NCBI GenBank assembly: GCA_021813275.1
Contig: JAKALD010000004.1
Location: 1-36,227, forward strand
Source: Pseudomonadota bacterium
Lineage (GTDB): Bacteria; Pseudomonadota; Gammaproteobacteria; Burkholderiales; SG8-39
Reading direction: 5' to 3'
Length of the DNA stretch: 36,227 nt
Shown here: piece after piece, positions 19,028 to 28,571 of the stretch
Position numbering within the stretch: position 1 is the first letter of the stretch
Layout of the letters: each line of letters starts with the position of its first letter
The notes under the pieces: model-generated
Told to the model about the DNA's origin: nothing
The model's database searches: none
The model's input: the letters and a program-made list of their open reading frames with translations, nothing else
Translations under genes and position numbers: made by a program

Positions 19028-19969
19028 TTAGACGACCGCGCCCTCGTGCTGGTCGCGGCGGTCCTTCTTCGGCGGTTTGACGAACTGCTCGCGCTTGACG
19101 CCGAGCCACATCACCAGCGGGCTCGCCACCAGCACCGACGAGTAGATGCCGAACAGGATGCCGATCGTGAGCGCGAGCGCGAAGTAGTGCAGCGCCGGGC
19201 CGCCGAAGATCAGCATCGTCGTCACCATCGCCTGCGTGCTGCCGTGCGTGATGATGGTGCGCGAGATCGTGCCGGTGATCCCGGCGTCGATGATGTGCGG
19301 CACGCTCGCCTTGCGCATCTTCCTGAAGTTCTCGCGCACCCGGTCGAAGACCACCACCGACTCGTTCACCGAGTAGCCGAGCACCGCGAGCACCGCCGCG
19401 AGCACCGGCAGCGAGAACTCCCACTGGAAGAACGCGAAGCAGCCCAGGATGATCACCACGTCGTGCAGGTTGGCGATGATCGCCGCCAGGCCGAAGCGCC
19501 ATTCGAAGCGGAACCACAGGTAGAGCACGATTCCGACCGCGGTCACCAGCAAGGCGAGCGCGCCGTACTGAGCGAGCTCGGCCCCCACCTGCGGACCGAC
19601 GAACTCGACGCGCCGCACCTCGGCGCTCGCGTCCTGCGCCTGCAGCAGCTTGCCGACCGCCTGCGACAGGTCGGAAGTCGACTGGTTCTTGGCGATCGGC
19701 ATGCGCAGCAGCACGTCGCGCGACGAGCCGAAGATCTGGACCTCGGCCTTGTAGCCGGCCCTGTGCAGGACGTCCCGGATCTTGTTGACGTCCGCGCTGT
19801 CCTTGTAGTGCACCTCGATCTGCGTCCCGCCGGTGAATTCGATCGAGAAGTTGAGCCCCTTGGTGGCGAGGAAATACACCGCGGCGCTGAAGGTGATCAG
19901 CGATATGACGTTGAAGATCAACGCATACCGCATGAACGGGATCACGCGGCGGATCTTGAAGAATTCCAT
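19028..19969 (-). CDS. secF: Protein translocase subunit SecF
   Basis: This 313-residue inner-membrane protein has six membrane spans. After the first span (near residues 12-32) comes the periplasmic domain starting FSIEFTGGTQIEVHY, a SecF signature, and VEFVGPQVGAEL. The C-terminal half has the RND-type core: GYSVNESVVVFDRVREN, then ITGTISRTIITHGSTQAMV. With SecD and YajC it uses the proton gradient to help SecYEG release exported proteins. The ATG at 19969 lies 18 bases after the secD stop, so yajC-secD-secF form one transcript. The tail is short and charged (PPKKDRRDQHE). Confidence 0.96.
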   Translation of the reverse strand: MEFFKIRRVIPFMRYALIFNVISLITFSAAVYFLATKGLNFSIEFTGGTQIEVHYKDSADVNKIRDVLHRAGYKAEVQIFGSSRDVLLRMPIAKNQSTSDLSQAVGKLLQAQDASAEVRRVEFVGPQVGAELAQYGALALLVTAVGIVLYLWFRFEWRFGLAAIIANLHDVVIILGCFAFFQWEFSLPVLAAVLAVLGYSVNESVVVFDRVRENFRKMRKASVPHIIDAGITGTISRTIITHGSTQAMVTTMLIFGGPALHYFALALTIGILFGIYSSVLVASPLVMWLGVKREQFVKPPKKDRRDQHEGAVV

Positions 19970-19987
19970 GTGCCGTCGCTCGCCGCG

Positions 19988-21847
19988 CTACTTCCAGGCG
20001 GTGTTGCCGATCGAGAGCTTCGCCACCCGCCGGCGATGCCCGTAGATCAGGTTGACGATGCCGCGCGAGACCACCACCGCGGAGAAGATCGAAGTCAGGA
20101 TGCCGAGGACGTGCACCACGGCGAAGCCGCGCACCGGGCCGGTGCCGAAGATGAGCAGCGAGAGGCCCGCGATCAGGGTGGTGACGTTCGAGTCGAGGAT
20201 CGTCCCCCAGGCGCGCGTGTAGCCGGCCGCGATCGCCGCCTGCGGCGTGGCGCCGCCGCGGATTTCCTCCCGGATGCGCTCGTTGATCAGCACGTTCGAG
20301 TCGATCGCCATGCCGAGGGCGAGCGCGATCGCCGCGATTCCTGGCATGGTGAGCGTGGCCTGCAGCAGCGAGAGCAGCGCGACGAGGAACAGCAGGTTCA
20401 CCGCGAGCGCGATCGCGGACACCACGCCGAACAGCAGGTAGTAGACCGACATGAAGACGACGATCGCGCTGAAGCCCCACCTGGTCGCATCGAAGCCCTT
20501 CTGGATGTTCTCCCTGCCGAGCGAAGGACCGACGGTGCGCTCCTCGACGATGTTCATCGGCGCGGCGAGCGCGCCGGCGCGCAGCAGCAGCGCGATGTTG
20601 TTCGCCTCCATCGTGTTCATGTGGCCCGAGATCTGCACGCGGCCGCCGCCGATCTCGCTGCGGATCACGGGGGCGGTGATGACCTCGCCCTTGCCGCGGT
20701 CGATGAGCAGGATCGCCATGCGCTTGCCGACGTTCTCGCGCGTGACATCGCGGAAGATGCGCGCCCCGACCGAGTCGAGCGTGAGGTGCACCGCCGGCTC
20801 GCCGGTCTGCGAGTCGAACCCCGGCTCGGCGTCGGTGATGCGGTCGCCGGTGAGCACGACCTGCTTCTTGATGAGCAGCGGCTGCCCGTTGCGATCGACG
20901 TAGTACTCGTCGCCGAAGGGCACCTGGCCTTTCGCCGCGGCGGCGAGCGTCTCGGCGTTCATTTGGTTCTCGTCGACCATGTGGACCTCGAGGCTCGCGG
21001 TGCGCCCGAGAATCTCCTTCGCCCGGGCGGTGTCCTGGATCCCCGGCAGCTCCACCACGATGCGGTCCGCGCCCTCCTGCTGGATCACCGGCTCGGCGAC
21101 GCCGAGCTCGTTGATGCGGTTGTGCAGCGTCTGGATGTTCTGCTTGAGCGCGTAGTCCTCGGTGCGCTTGATCGCCTCGCGCTTGAGCGTGCCGACCAGC
21201 ACGTAGTCGCTGCCTTCGTCGCGGTCGGCGAGCGCTAGGTCCGAGGTGAGCGAAACGATCGCATCGCGCGCCTTGGCGCGCATCGCCGCGTCGCGGAAGC
21301 TGATCTTGAGCAGGCCGCCCTGGCTCGTCAGGCCGGTGTAGCGGACGTCCTTGTCGCGCAGGCGCGTGCGGATCTCGCCGGCGATGCTCTCGGCGCGCTT
21401 CTTGAGCGCATATTGCATGTCGACCTGCAGCAGGAAGTGAACGCCGCCGCGCAGGTCGAGGCCGAGATACATCGGGTAGGCGTGGATGTCGGTGAGCCAG
21501 CCTGGCGAGGCCGACACGAGGTTCAGCGCGACGACGTAGGCCGGGTCGGACGGATCCGGGTCGAGGGCCTGCTCGATGACGTGCTTGGCCCGCAACTGGA
21601 TGTCGGTATCGCTGAAGCGCACGCTCGCGCTGTTCGCGGCGAGCATCGCGGCGGTATAGGGAATGTTCGCCTGCTTGAGAGCGTCCTCCATGCGGCCGAG
21701 CAGCGCGGCGTCGACCGTGACTGTCGCCTTCCCGGCGGTCACCTGCACAGCCGGCGCGTCTCCGTACAGATTGGGCAGCGCGTAGACGAGCGCGACCAGG
21801 ATCGTGATCCCGATCAGGATGTACTTCCACAGCGGATAACGGTTCAT
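19988..21847 (-). CDS. secD: Protein translocase subunit SecD
   Basis: This 619-residue inner-membrane protein has an N-terminal span (about residues 9-27: YILIGITILVALVYALP), then a large periplasmic region with YLGLDLRGGVHFLLQVD, LHNRINELGVAEPVIQQEG and VELPGIQDTARAK. The C-terminal RND-like core has five more spans and the motifs IGPSLG-like VGPSLGRENI, MAIDSNVLINERIREE and FGTGPVRGFAVVH. It works with SecF and YajC on late protein export. The ATG at 21847 lies 30 bases after the yajC stop. The order yajC-secD-secF is the standard one. Confidence 0.97.
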   Translation of the reverse strand: MNRYPLWKYILIGITILVALVYALPNLYGDAPAVQVTAGKATVTVDAALLGRMEDALKQANIPYTAAMLAANSASVRFSDTDIQLRAKHVIEQALDPDPSDPAYVVALNLVSASPGWLTDIHAYPMYLGLDLRGGVHFLLQVDMQYALKKRAESIAGEIRTRLRDKDVRYTGLTSQGGLLKISFRDAAMRAKARDAIVSLTSDLALADRDEGSDYVLVGTLKREAIKRTEDYALKQNIQTLHNRINELGVAEPVIQQEGADRIVVELPGIQDTARAKEILGRTASLEVHMVDENQMNAETLAAAAKGQVPFGDEYYVDRNGQPLLIKKQVVLTGDRITDAEPGFDSQTGEPAVHLTLDSVGARIFRDVTRENVGKRMAILLIDRGKGEVITAPVIRSEIGGGRVQISGHMNTMEANNIALLLRAGALAAPMNIVEERTVGPSLGRENIQKGFDATRWGFSAIVVFMSVYYLLFGVVSAIALAVNLLFLVALLSLLQATLTMPGIAAIALALGMAIDSNVLINERIREEIRGGATPQAAIAAGYTRAWGTILDSNVTTLIAGLSLLIFGTGPVRGFAVVHVLGILTSIFSAVVVSRGIVNLIYGHRRRVAKLSIGNTAWK

Positions 21848-21877
21848 GCGCGACTGCCGGCTGTGGGCGCGGTCCTG

Positions 21878-22198
21878 CTAGATGCTCTTGATCGTGCCCT
21901 TCGGCAGCAGCGTCTGCACCGAGGCTTTCTGCACGTTGACTTCGGTGTTCGGCGCGATCTCCAGGGTGACGTAGGACTCGCCGAGCTTGGAGATCTTGCC
22001 GATCAGTCCGCCCGCGGCGACGACCTCGTCGCCCTTCTGCAGGCTTTCGATCATCTGGCGCTGCTCCTTCGCGCGCTTCATCTGCGGACGGATCATCAGG
22101 AAGTAGAGCAGACCGAACATCAGGATGATCGGCAGGAAACCCAGCAAGCCCTGCTCGGCGCCGCCCGCGCCCTGCGCGTATGCGGGGGTGATCAGCAC
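21878..22198 (-). CDS. yajC: Preprotein translocase subunit YajC
   Basis: This 106-residue small membrane protein begins VLITPAYAQGAGG, with one membrane span (FLPIILMFGLLYFLMI) followed by the signature RPQMKRAKEQRQMIESLQKG and DEVVAAGGLIGKI. It associates with SecDF. The start is decided by the ribosome site: AAGGAG at 22210-22205 lies exactly six bases before GTG at 22198. A TTG at 22204 would touch the ribosome site directly, and the ATG at 22200 is out of frame. A perfect -10 hexamer lies upstream, so yajC-secDF can be transcribed apart from tgt. Confidence 0.93.
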   Translation of the reverse strand: MLITPAYAQGAGGAEQGLLGFLPIILMFGLLYFLMIRPQMKRAKEQRQMIESLQKGDEVVAAGGLIGKISKLGESYVTLEIAPNTEVNVQKASVQTLLPKGTIKSI

Positions 22199-22204
22199 AT
22201 GCAA

Positions 22205-22210
22205 CTCCTT
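22205..22210 (-). promoter_or_regulatory. Ribosome site deciding the yajC start
   Basis: CTCCTT on the plus strand is AAGGAG in the mRNA. Spacing is six bases to the GTG at 22198-22196 and zero to the in-frame TTG at 22204-22202, which favours GTG. Confidence 0.75.
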
Positions 22211-22232
22211 GGAGATTCGGGCAAAGCGCCGA

Positions 22233-22238
22233 ATTATA
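22233..22238 (-). promoter_or_regulatory. -10 element of the yajC-secD-secF operon
   Basis: A perfect TATAAT on the minus strand in the 74-base gap between tgt and yajC gives a leader of about 28 bases. No clear -35 is seen. It suggests the Sec genes have a promoter of their own besides read-through from tgt. Confidence 0.55.
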
Positions 22239-22272
22239 GCATCGCGCTCGGGCCTGCCCGCGAGCCGGGAGG

Positions 22273-24526
<2,254 letters not shown>

Positions 24527-24534
24527 GGCGCCGC

Positions 24535-24540
24535 ATTATA
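24535..24540 (-). promoter_or_regulatory. -10 element of queA, very close to the start codon
   Basis: TATAAT on the minus strand ends nine bases before the queA ATG. Initiation about seven bases downstream would leave a leader of only one to three bases. The GC hairpin just upstream (GCGCG-CTTTC-CGCGC, from about 24545) occupies the spacer and -35 region. Confidence 0.5.
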
Positions 24541-24572
24541 GGGGCGCGCTTTCCGCGCGCGTCGAACTCCGC

Positions 24573-24578
24573 GATAAT
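24573..24578 (+). promoter_or_regulatory. -10 element of the tRNA-Leu gene
   Basis: GATAAT ends 11 bases before the first base of the mature tRNA. TTTCCG at 24550-24555, 17 bases upstream, is a poor -35. This promoter and that of queA share a 30-base divergent region. Confidence 0.5.
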
Positions 24579-24589
24579 GCGCCTGCCGC

Positions 24590-24676
24590 GCCGGAATGGC
24601 GGAACTGGTAGACGCAGCGGACTCAAAATCCGCCGGTGGCGACACCATGAGAGTTCGAGTCTCTCTTCCGGCACCA
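24590..24676 (+). tRNA. tRNA-Leu, anticodon CAA, with encoded CCA
   Basis: The acceptor stem GCCGGAA (24590-24596) pairs with TTCCGGC (24666-24672). Discriminator A and CCA end at 24676. The anticodon stem GCGGA/TCCGC encloses the loop CTCAAAA, so the anticodon is CAA, which reads UUG codons. The T-arm GAGAG-TTCGAGT-CTCTC and a long variable arm (GGTGGCGACACC) make it a class II tRNA, as expected for leucine. In a GC-rich genome UUG is a minor leucine codon. Confidence 0.97.
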
Positions 24677-24728
24677 GCACGGCCGGCGCATCGGGCCGCG
24701 GGGCGGCGGCGCAGACCGCGCCCGGTTC

Positions 24729-24744
24729 CGTGACCAACCTCACA
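24729..24744 (+). promoter_or_regulatory. CRP/Clp-type binding site upstream of rpfG
   Basis: CGTGA-CCAACC-TCACA differs by one base from the CRP/Clp consensus TGTGA-N6-TCACA and lies 121 bases before the rpfG ATG. GTTCCG (24725-24730) and CGGAAC (24746-24751) form an overlapping outer inverted repeat. In Xanthomonas, Clp is the c-di-GMP-responsive CRP-family regulator acting after RpfG. A feedback site here is inference. Confidence 0.5.
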
Positions 24745-24794
24745 CCGGAACGGTGAATTTCTGTCAGGGCCGCGACATGGCGCCTTTGCGCTCG

Positions 24795-24815
24795 GTGCCT
24801 TGCTAGACAGGGCAC
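24795..24815 (+). promoter_or_regulatory. Near-perfect inverted repeat in the rpfG leader
   Basis: GTGCCTTG (24795-24802) and CAGGGCAC (24808-24815) pair at seven of eight positions, with a wobble possible at the eighth, around the loop CTAGA. It lies 49 bases before the rpfG start. It could be an operator or an RNA hairpin; no T-run follows. Confidence 0.35.
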
Positions 24816-24864
24816 GCCCCCAAGCGTACCTTCTCGGCTGATCTCGCATGGGGGAGTCGGCGGC

Positions 24865-25956
24865 ATGGCGAAAGCGCAGATCCGGGTGCTGCCCGGCGCG
24901 CGCAACAGCATCATGGTGGTGGACGATCAGTCCACCAGCCGCGCCATCCTCGAGCAGGTGGTCCGCAACCTCGACGAGCGCGTGCTGGTCGAGGGGTTCA
25001 TGCGGCCGATCGACGCCGTCTTGTGGGCCACCAAGCACATCGCCGACCTGGTGCTCGTCGACTACATGATGCCGGACATGGACGGCATCGAGTTCGTCAA
25101 GCGCCTGCGCTCGGTACCCGGCTACGAGCACGTGCCGATGGTCATGGTGACCGTGCACGACGACCGCAAGGTTCGCTACGCGGCGCTCGATGCGGGGGTC
25201 ACCGATTTCCTCACCAAGCCGGTGGACGCGCGCGAATGCCTGGCGCGGTGCCGCAACCTGCTCACGCTGCGTCGCCAGCAGCTCGCCCTCGAGGATCGCC
25301 GGCGGCTGCTCGAGCACATGGTGGACGAGGCGACGCACGAGGTGCGCGAGCGCGAAAAGGAGACGCTGCTGCGCCTGGCGCGCGCCGGCGAGTTCCGCGA
25401 CGCCGAGACCGGCTACCATTTGCAGCGCATGTCGCGCTACTCGCGGCTGATCGCCGACGCGATCGGGCTGGAGCGCGACGAAGCCCAGACCATCGAGCTG
25501 GCCGCGCCGCTGCACGACATCGGCAAGATCGGCATCCCGGACCACATCCTGCTGAAGTCCGGCAAGCTCGACGGCGAGGAATGGGCGGTCATGCGCCGCC
25601 ACCCCCTGATCGGCCACGAGATCCTCAAGGGCAGCGCGTCGAAGTACGTGCGCATGGGCGCGCTCATCGCGCTCGGGCACCACGAGAAGTACGACGGCTC
25701 GGGCTATCCGAACGGCCTGGTCAGCGAGCACATCGCGCTCAGCGCGCGCATCGTCGCCGTGGCGGACGTCTACGACGCGCTCACCTCGGTGCGACCGTAC
25801 AAGAAGGCGTGGCCGAGCGAAGAGGCCTTCGAGTACCTGCGCAGCCAGCGCGGCAAGCACTTCGATCCGCAGCTCGTCGACGCATTCCTCGGCGCGCGCG
25901 AGGACGTGCTGCGCGTGCAGCACGAGTACCGGGACACGCCTGCGGCCGCGGAATGA
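24865..25956 (+). CDS. rpfG: Response regulator with HD-GYP c-di-GMP phosphodiesterase domain (RpfG)
   Basis: This 363-residue two-domain protein has a receiver domain (about residues 14-130): acidic pair D20-D21, phospho-acceptor D66 in VLVDYMMPDMDG, and K118 in LTKPVD. A coiled linker (about 135-170) leads to the HD-GYP domain: H217-D218 in LHDIGKIGIPD and HHEKYDGSGYP at 272-282, complete for metal binding and c-di-GMP hydrolysis. In Xanthomonas RpfG is phosphorylated by RpfC when the diffusible signal factor is sensed and then lowers c-di-GMP, shifting cells from biofilm to dispersal and virulence programmes. The rpfC gene begins 16 bases downstream. Codon use here is GC3-rich, like the rest of the window but unlike rpfC. 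Confidence 0.92.
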   Translation: MAKAQIRVLPGARNSIMVVDDQSTSRAILEQVVRNLDERVLVEGFMRPIDAVLWATKHIADLVLVDYMMPDMDGIEFVKRLRSVPGYEHVPMVMVTVHDDRKVRYAALDAGVTDFLTKPVDARECLARCRNLLTLRRQQLALEDRRRLLEHMVDEATHEVREREKETLLRLARAGEFRDAETGYHLQRMSRYSRLIADAIGLERDEAQTIELAAPLHDIGKIGIPDHILLKSGKLDGEEWAVMRRHPLIGHEILKGSASKYVRMGALIALGHHEKYDGSGYPNGLVSEHIALSARIVAVADVYDALTSVRPYKKAWPSEEAFEYLRSQRGKHFDPQLVDAFLGAREDVLRVQHEYRDTPAAAE

Positions 25957-25972
25957 GGGGGCGAGGACCCGG

Positions 25973-28492
25973 ATGAGCCCGTTCTCCCGCTGGTGGGGCG
26001 CCATGCGCGCGCGGCTTGCCGCGCGGCCCGACACCGAGCACGAGCAGGCGATCGTGCGGCTGGTGGTGGGAGTCCTGATCGAACTGTATCTGTTACCCGG
26101 CGCCTTACAAGGCCACCATCCCGAGCCGACCATGTGGGTAATGGGGGCGTATTTCGCAATATCGCTGTTTCTGTTCCTGCACATCCTAGTGGCGCCCAAG
26201 GAATCGCCAGTGCGTCGCGTGCTGGCGGCGGTGGCCGACGTAGCCACTTTGACGTGGTGCATGGCTTTTCTGGGCGAGCATGCGGCTCCATTGTTCCTTG
26301 TCTACATCTGGGTGACATTGGCGAACGGCTTTCGCTTTGGCGCGCGCTATCTTTTGATTGCGCTTGGCCTCAGCATCGCGGGCTTTACGACGGTCGTCTT
26401 CTTTAGCGAGTTCTGGCGACAGCATGTCGCGGTCGGTGTTGGGCTGACGATCGGCTTCATAGCACTGAGTTTGTACGTGCTGTCCTTAGTGAGGCGCATG
26501 TTCGACGCGCTTACGCACGCGGAGGCTGCAAATCAGGCCAAACGTCAATTCATCTCCGTTGTGAGCCACGAATTGCGCACGCCGCTGAACGCAATCATCG
26601 GCATGGCCGATCTGCTACGCGATACACCGCTCAATCGCGAGCAGGCGGACATGCTGCAGACGCTGCGCGGCTCGTCGCGCGTGATGCTCGGCTTGGTGGA
26701 GGACGTGCTCGATTTCTCGAAGATTGAGGCCGGAAAACTAGCCCTGGAGCGCGTCGACTTCGACCTGCACGCCTTAGTCAATAGCACCAGCAGGATTCTG
26801 GCCGCCCAGGCTGCGGCCAAGGGTATCGACTTCGTCATATCGATCATGCCGGAGGTTCCGCCCGCGGTGTGCGGCGACCCCCATTACCTGCGTCAGGTTC
26901 TAATCAATTTGGCGGGAAACGCAGTCAAGTTTACGGAACACGGTAGCGTGACAGTGCATGTGTCGTCGCAACATGAGAACGACGCGCATGTGCGCTTGAA
27001 GTTTTCTGTCCGCGACACTGGCGTGGGGATCGCGCCCGATGCGCAGAAGCGCATCTTCGAAAGCTTCACCCAGGCTGACCAGTCGACCGCCCGCCGCTTT
27101 GGCGGCACAGGCCTCGGCACGACGATCGCAAAGCAGCTCGTCGAACTAATGGGTGGGACTATCGGCCTCGAAAGCGCCGTTGGCCTGGGCAGCACCTTTT
27201 GGTTCCAGATCGATCTGGAAAAGCAGCCGGAGCGCCCTGCGTCTGGTACCGGAGAGCTGGCTGGCGCACGCATTCTGCTCGTCAGTCTGCCGGATACCGA
27301 GCGCGAAACGCTCGCACAGGCGCTATCGGGCTGGGGGGCGGTTCCGGTGGCGGTCAGCGGCGTCGAGGAAGGTGTGGCGCGCCTGGTGTCCGAAATCAGC
27401 CTGGCGAGGCCGTACCACAGCGCGCTGCTTTACGCGGGTGCGCAGGACTTGCAGCTCGCCCAGCGGTTCCGGCGCGCGGCTCCTGACCCGGCGCCGCCCA
27501 TCATTCTCGCGGTTCCGAAGGAGGCCGACGTACAACGTTTCGCGGCATTGTCCTCGGGATTCTCCGCGGTGCTCGAGCTGCCATTCGGCAAGCGACAGCT
27601 GTTTAACGTGCTGCATTCTGTTTCCGCCGGCGACGAGGTCCGTGAGGGCGTCGTGCGCTTGCAGGACTATGCGCGTAGCGCTGCGATGGGCCGGCGCCTG
27701 CGGATCCTGGTCGCGGACGACAACCCGACGAACCGCGAAGTGCTGGGCAAGATCTTGGAGCGAGGCGGCCATTCCGCCACTCTGGTAGCAGATGGCGACC
27801 TTGCCCTGGACGCGCTCGAGGCCGCACATTATCACGTTGTACTGCTCGATCGCAATATGCCCGGCATGAGCGGGATCGAAACCCTGCACGCGATCCGCCT
27901 GATGACCCAGGGGCGAGAGCGCTTGCCGATCGCCATGCTTTCAGCTGATGTGACCCCGGATGCACGCCGTGAAGCGCTAGAGGCCGGTGCCGACGCGTTT
28001 CTAGCGAAGCCGGTGGAGGCACTTAAGCTGCTGGAGCAGATTCAGACCCTGAGTCTGGGCGCCGAGGAGACGCCGGCGCGAGTCGAAAGCGGCGCGCCAG
28101 CTAAACACTCGTTCGGCAGCGACGCAACAAACCCGGTGGTGAACGTCGAGACACTTTCGTTCTTGGCAGATCTCGGTTCTTCCCATGCCTTTCTCGAAAG
28201 ACTTGTAGAAGTCTTCTTGGCGGACGGTGCGACCTTGCTCACCAAGATTGAGAGCTCACTTGCTGCGCGCAACTACACGGTATTCCGCGCTCATCTGCAT
28301 GCGATGAAAGGGTCGTCGGCGAGCATGGGCACCGACCGTCTCACCAGACTTTGTGAGACCTACGGGCGTCTTTCCGATGGCGAGCTTCGGCTCCAAACAC
28401 CCGCTTTGCTTCCGTCACTGTGCGGGGAATTCGCGTCGGCACGCGAGGAGCTCGAGCGCTACCTACGCGAGAAGCAGCACTCGTTCGGCTAG
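25973..28492 (+). CDS. rpfC: Hybrid sensor histidine kinase, RpfC type, with pseudo-receiver, receiver and HPt domains
   Basis: This 839-residue inner-membrane kinase has an N-terminal sensor of about five spans (roughly 27-43, 52-73, 83-100, 105-118, 124-170). The HisKA domain has H199 in SVVSHELRTPLNAIIG. The ATPase domain has NLAGNAVKF, DTGVGI and GGTGLGTTI; the last is the RpfC form. Residues 430-550 look like a receiver fold lacking the acidic pair, the acceptor Asp and the Lys, so a pseudo-receiver. The true receiver (576-690) has D582-D583, D626 in LLDRNMPG and K679. The C-terminal HPt domain has H776 in LHAMKGSSASMG. It likely senses DSF and phosphorylates RpfG. It is about 110 residues longer than Xanthomonas RpfC as I recall, the size of the extra domain. 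Base composition drops after about position 26080. Confidence 0.9.
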   Translation: MSPFSRWWGAMRARLAARPDTEHEQAIVRLVVGVLIELYLLPGALQGHHPEPTMWVMGAYFAISLFLFLHILVAPKESPVRRVLAAVADVATLTWCMAFLGEHAAPLFLVYIWVTLANGFRFGARYLLIALGLSIAGFTTVVFFSEFWRQHVAVGVGLTIGFIALSLYVLSLVRRMFDALTHAEAANQAKRQFISVVSHELRTPLNAIIGMADLLRDTPLNREQADMLQTLRGSSRVMLGLVEDVLDFSKIEAGKLALERVDFDLHALVNSTSRILAAQAAAKGIDFVISIMPEVPPAVCGDPHYLRQVLINLAGNAVKFTEHGSVTVHVSSQHENDAHVRLKFSVRDTGVGIAPDAQKRIFESFTQADQSTARRFGGTGLGTTIAKQLVELMGGTIGLESAVGLGSTFWFQIDLEKQPERPASGTGELAGARILLVSLPDTERETLAQALSGWGAVPVAVSGVEEGVARLVSEISLARPYHSALLYAGAQDLQLAQRFRRAAPDPAPPIILAVPKEADVQRFAALSSGFSAVLELPFGKRQLFNVLHSVSAGDEVREGVVRLQDYARSAAMGRRLRILVADDNPTNREVLGKILERGGHSATLVADGDLALDALEAAHYHVVLLDRNMPGMSGIETLHAIRLMTQGRERLPIAMLSADVTPDARREALEAGADAFLAKPVEALKLLEQIQTLSLGAEETPARVESGAPAKHSFGSDATNPVVNVETLSFLADLGSSHAFLERLVEVFLADGATLLTKIESSLAARNYTVFRAHLHAMKGSSASMGTDRLTRLCETYGRLSDGELRLQTPALLPSLCGEFASAREELERYLREKQHSFG

Positions 28493-28512
28493 GGCCGCGA
28501 TAGCTTACAATT

Positions 28513-28533
28513 GCGCCCGCGCTCAGCGGGCGC
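28513..28533 (+). other. Strong hairpin between rpfC and the diiron gene
   Basis: GCGCCCGC (28513-28520) and GCGGGCGC (28526-28533) form a perfect 8-base-pair stem with the loop GCTCA, 20 bases after the rpfC stop. The following sequence is not U-rich, so efficient Rho-independent termination is doubtful. TACAAT at 28506-28511, just before it, could be a -10 for the next gene. Attenuation or mRNA processing is the likely role. Confidence 0.5.
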
Positions 28534-28571
28534 CGCAACCCGCACTATTACTATTCTGGAGAGCAAACCGG

